Assembly: GCA_039881145.1 (NCBI GenBank)
Contig: JAYKKI010000032.1
Span: 11,399,501 to 11,463,500 of the forward strand
Origin: Druceiella hillmani
Taxonomy: Eukaryota > Arthropoda > Insecta > Lepidoptera > Hepialidae
DNA length: 64,000 nucleotides
Reading direction: 5' to 3'
Made by a program: the position numbers and the translations under genes. The notes beneath the pieces were generated by a model that was not told the origin of the DNA, did not search any database, and saw nothing but the letters and a program-made list of their open reading frames with translations. Positions 49,151 to 61,530 of this stretch are shown piece by piece. The stretch's first letter is position 1, and each line of letters starts with the position of its first letter.

Positions 49151-52100
49151 AGAAACAAATACTGTAAATCACACGATACCTATATATAAATAATGCAATG
49201 CAGGAAATGAATAAGGAATGTAAGGAGTACTTTATGACAAGTCTGTAAGAATATAAAATGAAATTTGCGAAAATTACTCAAAAACCACTATTAAAATTAC
49301 TACAAAGTTGAACCAGGTACCAATGCATACAAAAATATTTGACTATATTCACTTTTGTCATCTCTTAGGGTTTGAATTAAGGTAAACCGCAAACATTGTG
49401 GCTAATAATGCTCACCGAAATCTACTTTAGCAAACATCTTTTTTTTTATAGTTTAAGAACTTATTTCTCATAATAATTAATTTAAGAAAATAATTAAACG
49501 ATGCAAAAATAATAACTCACAAAAGATATAATAGATGATTGGCTTACGATGGAAAGCCAACAGAAAAATAAAACCATGCACCACTCATCTGCCAAATAAA
49601 TTTTAAACTTAAATCTTTAAAATTTACTTATTGTACGATTTACATTCTACCAATTATATTTATAATCATTCTTCAGTTCTTTTATTATTTTATTTAAATT
49701 ATTTATTTACGTGCTAAATAGAATTATACTTGTTCTTACTTCTTTGGTCTAACCAAAGAAGTATATCACCAAAGAAGTATCTGGCGCGCGTACATAAGTA
49801 AATTTACAATTTTTTTTTGTACAGATTAGTTGAGGAATAATATACGGAAAGAGAGACGATGAAACCCAAGAAGAAGTATAGCAAGATTTAGAATGTTCGA
49901 AGATTTTCTGTGAAAGATGGAGATTTAGATACATGTTTAAAACGAAGGATAAGTCGACATAAAAGGTATAAATTTACCTATGTCTCTACTACAGATTTAG
50001 TGACTGAAATATAAGTACACCGAAAGGCTGTTCTTTAAATTAATTTCTAGGCAATAAAACAAAAGGTAATCAATTTTTACATTTTGAAAGTGATTAGATT
50101 TCAACTACATTATGAGAAACTGATTTATTCCTATAAAATAAAGGTAACTGCCAGTGTGCCTACTAAGACTTGCTACAAGGTTTTCCTTGAAATTATATAA
50201 AGGACCTGCAATAGGAACGCCAATCAATTTACATCGGTACATTTTATTTGCAAATACAGTATTCAACATCAGACTGGAAATTTCTGCTCTGTCACCAACG
50301 GAAAGCTCCATCTCAACTTGTACCACTAGGTACAACTATGATTAAGAAAACAACTAAATTTTGAACACTGCTCACTGAATAAACAGAATCCGCTCAGACT
50401 AGTAACAACCAAAACACCCATCACACCTGCAATATTGAACGTCATATAATGCACCACTAATTGTCAGGCACTTACAGAATGTCAGTTTGCGGACATCACC
50501 ACGAGTGTTAATAGCAATTTCAGAAAATCTGTAATGCATCTCTTTGTGTCATAATTGTCATGGAAAATACCTAAATTAAATTGAGCTAGATATGGAAGAT
50601 GATAGCAAGGAAGATGATTACTTGAAAATGGTTCCTAAAACTTCACATTATAATGCAATTCCTCATCATAGGAATAAAGAGAAAACTGAGTAAAATTAAT
50701 GATCTCTAAAACTACTGTAACAAATAATTAAATTGTTCACATTTTGTTAAAAATGGCGCCTATTACTTTTCGTATTCACTTGTTATACCCATTTATACCT
50801 TTAAAGTTGAATACTACAGACTGTGTTGCGATGGTTAATCGAAATAGCGGTGACTTGTAATATTCAACCATGCGTAAAGATAGTGACAATAACCGTGCTT
50901 GAACACAATATACAACATTCATATTCGACTTCAAAAAATATTAGAGATAAAACCATTGAAAAAGTTATGTAGGTGATGTTATGAACTTCTATTTCAATGT
51001 AAAAATTGTGACTCAAAATCGATTGTTTTTGGAGAAACTCTGGAGTAGACGACAATATTTTTTAAAATGACGAGTGGAGCTCACCTCCAATTCTTCTGGG
51101 CTTTCAGTGTAATAATGACGACACATGTATAAATAAATGTGCCGAGTTTCAAAACGTTTATATTTATTCCGCCAAAATGACGATTTTCAGCCTCCATTTA
51201 GTCATCAATGAATTCATATAGTAATATTTCATTCTGAATATCTATTTTTCAATGTTCCTAGTGTATTACTTGATAAAAAATACTCAAAGTTCGTAACAAC
51301 TGTTAAAACTTCAGAAGAAAACGAGAAAAAACAGAAATCTTTAATACTTTTTTCCTACGTCATCGTAACTATTTAAATCATAGAAATAAACAGAAGATGT
51401 AATAGAATCATATATTTCGAATTGAGGAGATAATAGAAGGAAGATATATATAGAACAGATATTTTGAATTGAGTTTAAAAGACTGAAAACCATTTAAAAT
51501 CAAAGCAGTGGTAATTAGAGCAACCGATTCGTTTCCTCATTGGGTTATACAAATTCTTTTTGAATTGCTTTCATTACTCATTACTTGAAAAGTGTAAATT
51601 TTGGTATCTAAACAGATAAAAAACAGAATTACTTTCCAATGGAGGAGCCCGCGTGAAAATTTAAACACAGGGCATGTTTCATTTTTTTTCTCTAGGGGCA
51701 AAAACGAATTGTGTTGTAGTTTATCTTGTTGAAAACCGAGTAAAATAACTGTATACTTTTGCAATTATTTAATTTAATCGTGAAAATAATTACGTGACAT
51801 AAATTAGTAGTTGCCTAATCCTGGATTGTTTGTTTCAGTCAAGTATAATGAAAAACAAAATGTAAAAATAATGAGTTTAGTTTTCAAATCTTATGAATGG
51901 GAGAGGGTAGAGATATCCTCTGTATGTTCTCACATTACACCAGATCCTATAAAATTACATCTTCATCTACTCTTATCAGCTCCCATTGATTTATATTTAA
52001 TAGGTCATTAACACATTAAAATTGTATAATATTTTGATCAAAGACCCGTGTGGTTTCCATGGTATTTTTATCATCTCTAATCACATGAATTTGCAAAAAT

Positions 52101-53140
52101 TAGTTTTATTGCATAAATACGATAACTAAAAACAATGACTTCCTAGTTCTCACATTTAATATAAATGAGAAGTCTCTATAGTCTCAGGGTCTCTTCAGTC
52201 TTCATATTCATATTATTTTGAAGTTACTTGTATTAAGTTAGATAATAAATAATTAAATAAAGTTTGATTTTAAAGGCTAATATCGTACCAGCACATAACA
52301 TCTGTTTCATTAGCTCCTATAGAATGTAACGCACATTACTAGTTTGACGTCACAATTGCTCTTCAGTCCTTGTCAAAACATTAACTTTAACACTTTGCAA
52401 CTCGATAAATTTAAACTTGACGGAAATTGTTTCACTTTTGATCAAATTGTATCTGATGGAATCTTGAGTTTTTAAGAAAAAGTCTCAAATACTCAACTAC
52501 CAAGCAGACGAAGCCGACATATTCCTATGATAATAGAGTTGTATGTAGGTTCAGCAATATAAAATTACACTATTCAATAGAATGAGAAAAGCAACCATGT
52601 CGCAAACAGTATTATTATAAAATACCAATAATACGGCGTTTCTCAATTTCTAATAACTTTATCCGCTTCCAACATTTGAAATTCACATAAACGCTCTTCT
52701 TCATTGTCCTTTATTATTTTCAATTATTATAACCAATGATTAATTAAACATAAATAATTTACAGAAAATATTCAAAATACCTTTTAAAAATTGTATGATT
52801 TTATACAAATGATTTGGTATCTTATATTAAAAATTTAATTAAACTATTCTTATTGCTACTCTGAAAAATTAATGTGCAGAGAACACATACATTTGTCAAA
52901 ATTTACATTAATTAAATTGGTAGTTGATCGTTTAATATTAAAAACGATATTTAATAGTTTATCAACAGTTATTTATTTAAGGGTTTCATCTACCACTATA
53001 TTTTAATGCTTAGCGAAACACACCTTGCAAATATAACATAAAAAATAATATGATATTCACTTCTATCATTTCCTCACATGAATAACGTTGTAAACTCTTA
53101 ACTACCCTTCTACGGAATACACAAACATTCGTATAAAACG
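49151..53140. other. Single-copy AT-rich DNA right of the array
   Basis: No paralogue in the window and no recognisable gene. The least noise-like frame is on the minus strand at 50105-50335 (listed separately). A small stem-loop with ACTTCTTTGGT arms lies at 49738-49762. The remaining short frames are AT-rich and overlap on both strands. Confidence 0.5.
50105..50335 (-). CDS. Hypothetical 76-residue frame, doubtful
   Basis: The frame includes VQVEMELSVGDRAEIS and KLIGVPIAGPLYNFKENLVA, with a more balanced residue composition than other frames in the window. The opposite strand is open over nearly the same interval, so chance is a real possibility. A CTATTGCAG inside the frame could be an acceptor, which would make the second half an exon. 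I recognise no family and see no start context that settles the matter. Confidence 0.15.
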   Translation of the reverse strand: MYLVVQVEMELSVGDRAEISSLMLNTVFANKMYRCKLIGVPIAGPLYNFKENLVASLSRHTGSYLYFIGINQFLIM

Positions 53141-53164
53141 TAACATTAACTTTAATCAAGATGC

Positions 53165-53290
53165 ATTTCCGAGGCACCACGATGTACATAAGTTGTGCGC
53201 TTGACAGAAATGATCGCTTTCCACGTTTAGACTTTTCACTCGGTCACGTTTACGTAATCTGCGTACGTTATTGGTTTGCTGTGTGATGTA
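53165..53290. promoter_or_regulatory. CpG-bearing, less AT-rich patch
   Basis: About 125 bp with many CpG dinucleotides (GTGCGC, GATCGC, GGTCACG, TGCGTACG) and an ATTGGT motif, unlike the CpG-poor AT-rich DNA on both sides. It may mark a promoter or an exon of a nearby transcript. No TATA box or reading frame supports a specific call. Confidence 0.2.
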
Positions 53291-53330
53291 TAGGTTAAGT
53301 TTGCTATGTTTTGTAATAAATTTTCTCGCT

Positions 53331-55404
53331 AATTATTTTAATTCTAGTTTCAGAATGTTTGTCTTAAATTACATTGCAAAATTCAATGTATTTACAAAAT
53401 TAGGTGATTATTTACATATTTAAATTATAACGGTGTCAATTCTTCTGCTGACGACAATCCTTATTAGTTTATTTATTTACTTTTGTAGTAATTATATATT
53501 TATTATTTCTTAAGTCGAATCGTAACCTAAAATAAACGGTATCTAGGATTTTATTTACAAATATATATTTTTAATTATTCCCTACGATTATTCTCCTTTT
53601 CTGTAAATACTTTTAAGTCAATGAGTAATGAACGCATTCATCATCTTGGTGGGGCAGATAGTATCCACGTTGCTTCACCATACTGATTAGTAGTGTGAAT
53701 TACGAATTGTTTCGCTCCATATCTTGTCGATGCTATGCAATGCTCATTTTTCCTCTTTCCTTGACGGTTCCAAGCCAAGACCTTTTTAGACATGACTTAT
53801 TTCCTTCCGAGCAATACCTCTGAATATGACATTAAAAAGAGAAACGATGGTTACTGACTTTAGAAAGGAGCGATCATGAAATTTCCCACTAAAAGAGTAA
53901 TTGATAAAATATTTAAAAAAGGTGACTATCAAAATTTTACTACGTTAAAAACACATAGATTCAATTAATTATGTCTGACTAGAATCTATATTCTCCAAAC
54001 ACCTGTCATATATCCTCATTTCTAAATATACTATTTTCTTCTGCGAGTAGTAATTTTCATGGAAAACATCAAATTGTGGAAATAACTTCCCGGTCACACC
54101 AGGAATTTACTTTCCATAGATGCTTTCACAAGTTATCTGCATCTCATTGCTACTAACTTTATATTTATATCCCATTCTAAATTTTATCCTTTTTTATATC
54201 TTATTGCATTATTCAGTTCTAATTTTATGAATTTCATATTTTATATAAACTATTACATATCCAATTTATCTCATTTATATGTAAATAAATTAGGTTTCTG
54301 ATCACATGTACAAGCATTAATCACATCAATCTTAGAAAAGTGAATCGTGGAAGAGATGTAGAAGAAATTATAAATTTTTAACAGTCTAGTACATAAAATA
54401 CGGTAAACCTCAATATTTTTTCAGATATGTGTCAAATATGATATAATAGCAAAATAGAACAATGTATTCACATCTAAAAAATTTAATGATCCTAAAATAA
54501 CATGGAGGGCAATCTTTTCAATATGTAACTTTAAAAGAACAAAACTAAAATAAATTATCGTCAAAATATTAATTATAGACCAAGTTTTTTAACTTAATAA
54601 AAGAATATTTGTCTTAAAATTATTCGAAGTCTTAGATAATGAACACGTATAAACTCTAATAAAATTATATAGTAAATTATTTATATATATATTTACAATA
54701 AACTAAAGAATTTAAGGTAATTATAAAGAAATAAGAACTGGCCAAAAATAATAAGATCAACTCTAATAAAGTTAAATAATTAAGTACACAATATAGAAAG
54801 GAATTTAATGTGAATATAAAGAAATAAACACTGTATATAAATAATAAGTTTTATTATATCGCAGATAAAAATGTAAAGGAAATTATTTTTGAATTTCTTT
54901 GCATTGCAAGAAATATATTTTTGAGCAAATGTGAACGCCATGAAATTCAACTCTCTTTATCTATTGCCACCTTCGCACAATTTAAAGAGCAAATTATATC
55001 ATCTGTAATATTGCCGAAGATATTCACGGATGTATGAAGTAATCACACTGTCATTAAAAAACTTGTTTGTAAAAATTGAAGTCGTAGGAAATTACCATAC
55101 TAAAGCAGTCGCGCTTAATTAAGCACTGAAAATGGACTGAGTAATGTATGAGAAAACTGTATGTTTTCTTTGATTCCACTTAAAATTAAGATAAAAAAAT
55201 GATTGAAAATAAATCCAAATTCGATTTCATTTACAATTCTATTCGTTTTTTATTTACTCCTGAGTAGAACACGTAACTTTCATTCTCCTTAATGCAAAAG
55301 TAACAGCTGTGAAATTTATTTTCCAACTGTTAATTGCCATGATTTTTACCCTTTATTCTGTGAAAAAGACTTACGTTTTTTCAACGTTATAATTTTTTAT
55401 GTTA
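53331..55404. other. Single-copy AT-rich DNA, nothing recognised
   Basis: No gene, repeat family or RNA motif was seen. Compositional bias is strong, with poly-T and poly-A tracts. Confidence 0.5.
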
Positions 55405-55665
55405 GCAATTAAATGAAACTACGTGATGTTGTATATTTCTACTTTCTTTAATTTCTTTACTACGACCTAGGTTTCGTTGTATTACAACATCTTCAGGTGG
55501 GATATTAGCAAAATTCTTTGCTAATATCCCACCTGAAGATGTTTTAATACAATGAAACCTAGGTCGTGTTAAGAAATTAAAGAAAGTAGAAATAATACTA
55601 CATCACGTAGTTTCATTTAATTGTGAGTAATGAATTTCTACAAAATTAACGCCAAATAGATTCAA
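55405..55665 (+). mobile_element. Full palindromic hammerhead-type element
   Basis: Two inverted arms of about 108 bases (55405-55512 and 55516-55622) meet at GCAAAATTCTTTGC. A tail follows, ending ATAGATTCAA. An 11-bp duplication TTTTTATGTTA flanks the element (55394-55404 and 55666-55676). Each arm carries a hammerhead-like motif, in opposite orientation, with imperfect stem I. The tail matches the end of the element at 13424-13598, giving two independent definitions of the right end. No open frame codes for a mobility protein. Inverted arms with hammerhead motifs recall the terminal repeats of Penelope-like elements, but the assignment is inference. Confidence 0.75.
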
Positions 55666-55676
55666 TTTTTATGTTA

Positions 55677-57406
55677 TCGTAACCAATATATCCTTGTAAT
55701 ACCACAATATTGAACATAATTATATCGGGATTCATTCACAGGTCACACCTATCGCAGTTACACTAATGTTAGTTCCCTACAGCAAATGAATAATATTTAT
55801 ACATTAAAACAAGACATTGTAAAATTTGCCTATTTACGCGTTGGCGGTATTTACAAAAACATGTTTCCAGAATGTTCATAGCAATCGATTGCGAAAAAGA
55901 TATCACAATTTGGCGTCTCAATACAAAGTGGGCTTAATTTAAAAAAAAACTTGTAATTATTACAATAATATTACGTGTATTAATTAATCTTAAAAATGAC
56001 TTATTTATAACTACTATCTAAAACTCCCTACGTGAACGAAGTCGCAGGCGCAGTCAGTATAAAATAAAATTAGTCCTGCTGTCGTTATTGAAACATACAT
56101 ATAGTTACATAATTATATAACTGCACATAAATAAAAAAATTAATCTACATACGTAAAAACATTTATGAAGTAGTGTTTTTGTGAATAGCATGCTTCAAAA
56201 CTTGGACAGATTTTAAAGAAATTTTATAATTCTTGACATAAGTTTCGATTAATATCGGATTCACTACTACAACAACAAAAATACTATTTATTTAATACAC
56301 AACTATTTAATTATCTTACAGCGACATGTATTCTTTTTAATATTCATCCCAAATGTGTCGTTTTATAATTTTCGTCTCGATGATTTAATTCCTCTAGTAT
56401 TTATTAATGTTTTTGATTTGTTAACGCCTTTATGTATCAGCAATTAAAACATTTTTATCACTGTATATCAAATGTATCAAAAGTATCCAATATTTACGAA
56501 TAGTTGAAGAATCTATCATTTTTAGATATGAGTAACCATCTTTGCGTGATACTTTCATATATTTGTATATCGAATACACTTGTACTTCACAGTAATATTT
56601 CATATATTCAAATATAAATACGAACAAGTACAAGAAAAGAAATATCAAATTTGGTTACGAGTATCGCAAAGGTACTAGCAGTTTTAATAAATTTACATAT
56701 GGGTTAAACGCGTATCCGGTCGGGAGTCTTCTGTAGTCAATATTGATATTGTGCGTGAGGTGAGTTTCCTATGATATTTTGCATTTCTTCGATCAACTGG
56801 TCACATAATATGAACAAAATAATTTTATGACTTCAATTTATTGATATATATATATTTTCTGTTATTACTTCTTGATAACGATTTTTCGTAAATATTAAGC
56901 AAACATTTTGAAAAATGTTTAAATTTAAACTGAAAATGACTGTTAAAAGGAATTCAAATAATAATTGTCATTAAAAATTATTGTGACATAAATTTATAAT
57001 GATTTTTATGAAAACAAATAACAAGATGCTTGACGAAAAATTCGTAAAACTTTCTCACTTCAAAATTTGTAAATAAATTCGATGAATCAAATACCACTTG
57101 CAGAAAGTCGCAACATAATATCCCGGAAGGATTTCCACTTGGACTCCTTAAGATATAATACAATAAATACATCATTATACCTTTTCGTGTATAGAGGTCT
57201 TGGGAAAGCAAAATAAGATATACAATAATCACGAAATACTTCAGCACTCATGAGCTTAATTTTATAATAAAATAAACATACTAAAAATAGGAATTTTAAT
57301 CATCTCCTAACCAAATTCTAATAGTCAACTTCATGATTGACTTATCGATTTTTAATCACAAAATGAATACGAAAGCATAGTCAATGCGATGCATATACAT
57401 GTGAAT
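55677..57406. other. Single-copy AT-rich DNA, nothing firm
   Basis: No gene was recognised. A GTGAG/GTGAGT donor-like site occurs at 56755-56765 after a short CG-containing stretch (56705-56760); it is listed as a finding only. Confidence 0.45.
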
Positions 57407-57437
57407 ACACTCACACACACACACACATACACACACG

Positions 57438-57511
<74 letters not shown>
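57407..57511. repeat. Compound (CA)n(TA)n microsatellite
   Basis: A CA run with CGCA interruption passes into a TA run with ACAT and GTAT breaks. The apparent reading frames on both strands here are products of the repeat. Confidence 0.95.
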
Positions 57512-59059
57512 CCTTGTAAGCAACCCCTGTGCGAAAACGAATACCAACGAATCTCCCAGTTGTATGTAGATCATTGGTGAAAACCAGAATTTGTTATCTC
57601 AAGGATTTAGAAAATGTAGCACGATAAAAATTTCAAGAAAGCCCATTCGTGGTCAAGGTCAATTTTTTAATTTAATCGACGGAAAAATCTCTAAGTTATC
57701 TATTACACTAAACATAAAATAAACCCTTTTTCGTCTTGACGTACACTCCACAAAATATTGAAAACTACTTGAAACTCATTCAATCAATCTGATATTTTAA
57801 ATATTTTTCGACACTCTACTCTGTACGATTGTTTGACCACACATTATCATGTGTTTGACATTGACAGCATGAACGTAAACAATAAATACTTTTTGTCAAA
57901 CGTAAACAATGAATATTTTAATACGACTGTCATGTATAATTTAAGGTATTTGTAACACATATCATACAGCTTAAATTTATGAGCTTTCTGCTTCCTGTGT
58001 CCATATAAACTTTAACTATATCAAACCTCACACTCCTCCGTGCGCGCAATATAGGCGCAAAAAGGATACAAAGTTTTCTCTTTATGTATTAGTATATAGA
58101 TTTTGTGAACATTAACCATGATATCTTTAAAATTAAAAGACTAGAATGAAATATATTTTAACATACCTCTTTCCAAACATAATAATCCTGATATTTAATA
58201 CTCACGCTCGACTATAGTCATAGTGTAGTGCGAAATCCCCACCTTAATTTTCTAGCAAATTTTCGTGAGGCTAGCTGAAGCAGTTTACCTTTTACCACTA
58301 TACAAGACAAATCTTGTTCAAAACGACGATAAGTGAGGTAATTATTTTTGGTAGTTAGAATAAATATACCTTAGGGTTTTGTACCGGCTTCGATAATAAT
58401 AAAAAACTATACCGGATATAGACATAATTTTAATAATATGTCCTATACCAGGGGCTTTGTATCTACAATAATAGAAAACTATAATATGTTTATATATTAT
58501 ATGAAATAAAGTCATTATTTATTAAAGTTTTTCTGACCTGCAATACATATTTCAAAAATTTAATGCGAATAGGAAAACATTTTTCGGAAATAGTGCTAAC
58601 TTTGTATATTATATTGCAGTACGTACGTTACTTAACCATATAAATAATTAATATGTCAAAAAATAATATAACAAGCATTAATAAAACAATAAACACCAAA
58701 ACTTTAAATTAAGCATTATTTTTTTTAAAACGACTTCAAGGTCTGGAAATAAGCACAGAAAAGAAAACCTTGTCAATAAGTTCATTCTTTTGGTTGTAAA
58801 TCACAAATATTTCTTTGGTTGTATATAACTTTAAAACGTCTTATTATTTACTCAAATTTTCAAGTAAACGAAAGAATAGACGTGCAACAATATTTTTGAA
58901 AAAAAACGAATATATCCAAATGTTACGAAAACCTTTGGAGTTTTTCCTGACATAAAATTCCATTTTTTTAGTAAAGTATGATCCTCTCTATCTAAAGTAT
59001 ATTCATTATAGGTATATACGGAATTCAAAGTTGAAATGGTGTTCATTTTCAGGAAAATA
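57512..59059. other. Single-copy AT-rich DNA, nothing recognised
   Basis: No gene, RNA or repeat family was identified. Confidence 0.5.
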
Positions 59060-59145
59060 CACTCACACATGCGAGCGCACGCACACACATGCGCGCGCAC
59101 TCACACAAACGCGCGCGCATGCACCCACACGCGTACACACACAGT
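59060..59145. repeat. CA/CG alternating purine-pyrimidine tract
   Basis: Long alternating stretch of ACAC, GCGCGCGC and GCATGCAC motifs, much richer in GC than anything nearby. Such tracts favour the left-handed Z-DNA form under negative supercoiling (established for d(CG) and d(CA) alternation). Confidence 0.85.
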
Positions 59146-59333
59146 ATGGTTAAGAAGTATGCAAAAAAATGTTGTTACAAATAGGGTTTTAATTGTATAC
59201 AGTGTTTATTACGTACAAATACATACAGCTCGATAATGCTGATATTTAATACATCAAATTATAAAAACAATAAATAAATTGTGCCTTTGTTACTATGATA
59301 GAAACCTTCGATCTTTGAAATATTTAAATTAAT

Positions 59334-59710
59334 CTAAAATTATTTTAAATAAGTAACTATCTTTATTCAGTAAATGATAAAATGGCCATAAGAAACTGAT
59401 GGGGATTAGAAGCGAGAAATAATTAAGCAAAAACTGTTCTCATAGTAAGTACATTTTTTTATAAACCCAAGGAAATAGGAAAAATGTAAATTAGTGAAAA
59501 TATTCTTGTCTTGTGATATTGTCGGGTCACTAAGACAAGAATATTTTCACTAATTTACATTTTTCCTATTTCCTTGGGTCCTTATAAAAACAATGTATTC
59601 TGTGAGCAAACGGTTTTTGCTTAATTATATGCTTACTAATCCCATCAGATTTCTTATGGCATTTTATCATTTACTGAATAAAGATAGTTACTTATTTAAA
59701 TAATTATAGA
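59334..59710. mobile_element. Large foldback (hairpin) element
   Basis: The arms 59334-59516 and 59527-59710 are reverse complements with few mismatches and small gaps, around a 10-base loop. The most exact part is the inner portion around CCCAAGGAAATAGGAAAAAT. No clear target duplication or known terminal motif was found. It may be a foldback transposon or an inverted duplication; if transcribed, it would form a long double-stranded RNA hairpin. Confidence 0.8.
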
Positions 59711-60075
59711 TAATAATTAAAATATATGAACATTTCACTGGTTTATCGTTTGGGATCTTAAAGTAAACGGAAACACATATACTAATTTATTTATTGCAAG
59801 CAAGTTTTTCAATTATATGTGAATAATCATATAGCATTATCAGCTGTATGTTTTAACATAATAAACACTTATTCATAATACTCATTTCACTATAACAACA
59901 TCCGCGCGCATTTATTGAGTCATGTTGATAATGTAGAAAACTTAAAAATTAACTAATACGAATTCATTGAAAAATACCATGAACATATTATATTAAATAT
60001 TTAGAGCGTCGGTAATACATGAAAATGATATAATATAATACATGAAATTCACCCAAAATAATTTTCTAACATTTG

Positions 60076-60081
<6 letters not shown>

Positions 60082-60134
<53 letters not shown>

Positions 60135-60190
60135 TTGTATATGTATATATATATATATATATATGTATATATGCGTGTGTATGTATATAT
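60082..60190. repeat. Interrupted (AT)n microsatellite
   Basis: AT run with AAATATTGTATATG and GCGTGTGTATG interruptions. Confidence 0.95.
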
Positions 60191-61324
60191 AATACTTGTC
60201 AAAAATGACTTAATCTATGTACAGTATTATTAAACTATATTTACCTTCATTAATTACATAACTTATCTTTCCAATAAATTTAATTAAATAATTACTATAT
60301 TTTCCTTCTCACAAAATGAGGCTAAACCGTTTAATTTATACTTTATACTTATATAAATATGAGTTGAAACTTCTTCACAATTGCTGAAAAGAAACAAAAA
60401 CAAAACTTATATATGCATCGAATGAAACAAATATTGACACAAAAAGAAACGAAAAAAAACTCTAAAAAAAATAAAGATACCGTAAATCGTACCTACATTC
60501 TTATCTCAAAGTGTGTTATGTAATAATCGTTACACAGAAATTGGACCAAATGATCTTAGGAAATAATTAATCTCGGTCGGAATTATGAGAAAAAATAAAA
60601 CCGACTTTTCTCAGTTGGATTTTCTCAGATGGCGATTTTATGGATAATTGGACTTTATAAATTTTTATACCAATTATTACTTAATACATATTCTGATAAA
60701 AATTATAAAACCATTCAATAACAGTTGTTTTTAAATATTGATTTATATCATTTCCTTATCTCGTACTAATTTTTTTAAATATAGAAATAAATAATTCATA
60801 TACATATATTATAAAATTGTAAATATATGTACGTATCAGAAACTTGTTTAATTGGTCTGCCAGTAAGTTGAAAATATTTACGAAAAAAAATAGGGGCTCA
60901 AAAAATATTTAGGGGCTCGTAATAAAACTAATTGAATTCAAAAAATGCCTAGCTATGGTATTAGATGCGTAGTAAATAAACAAAACTATAATATGCCTGT
61001 GTATATCAGTAAATGGCTCTACGATATTTTAAACGTCCACCAGTTTTTCACCAGCACATGCATTGGTGGAATGGGCGTGGTTAGAAGTGAAATATCAATA
61101 AGAAGCCCGAATGCAAGCAGATGCATGAGGACAAATATCGTTTTTCGTAGTAATCCGAACACAACATTTTTCAATGTTATATGCATTCGCTATAAGTTTA
61201 CTTTGTTTCCTCAATTTCTTTAAAATTTGTATACGTTGTCAATATTTATAATTTAATCGCTTTTATAGATCTTGTAGTTATGTACTTTATTGTCTAAATA
61301 TATCGTTGTCGCATATATTGTCAT
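60191..61324. other. AT-rich DNA with one doubtful 92-codon frame
   Basis: A + strand frame at 60945-61223 has mixed composition (for example STCIGGMGVVRSEISIRS), but no recognised domain and no supporting splice sites. I do not call it a gene. The rest is featureless AT-rich DNA. Confidence 0.35.
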
Positions 61325-61530
61325 AGTCGTGGTATGTTGGGTTGATCATAAGGTATTCGACCTTTGACGATACGGCGCACCGCGGAGATCCGGGTTCGAT
61401 TCCCGGCCCTTCGTCGAACGGGGCTGGACGGGTGTCATGGTTGACTATAAGAGATTGCTCTCTTAGCCTTAAGTCTTCTATATGTATCAATTAGATACAT
61501 TAAAGTATATAAGTATATAAATTTATAATA
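61325..61530 (+). mobile_element. tRNA-derived SINE
   Basis: Contains an A-box-like TGGTATGTTGG (61330-61340) and a perfect B box GGTTCGATTCC (61393-61403) inside a 5-bp T-arm (61390-61406), at the spacing expected of an RNA polymerase III promoter. The acceptor stem does not pair, so this is not a functional tRNA gene. A non-tRNA body ends in an AT-rich simple tail (AAGTATATAAGTATATAA). A minus-strand frame across it (61287-61490, reading GPGIEPGSPRCAVSSK) is the usual spurious translation of a tRNA-like SINE. Confidence 0.75.

Noticed and set aside
49738..49762. Stem-loop with ACTTCTTTGGT arms followed by a second AAAGAAGTAT
   Set aside because: Too short and isolated to interpret; no neighbouring transcript is visible.
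57356..57580. Overlapping frames on both strands with long CV, IY and HT runs
   Set aside because: They are translations of the (CA)n(TA)n microsatellite.
60945..61223. 92-codon + strand frame near the SINE
   Set aside because: No recognisable domain, no splice or promoter support, and composition is close to that of random AT-rich DNA in its second half.
61325..61410. Possible functional tRNA gene
   Set aside because: The T-arm and B box are good, but no acceptor stem or proper anticodon arm can be formed.
61287..61490. Minus-strand frame reading GPGIEPGSPRCAVSSK
   Set aside because: This is the usual spurious translation of the B-box region of a tRNA-derived SINE.
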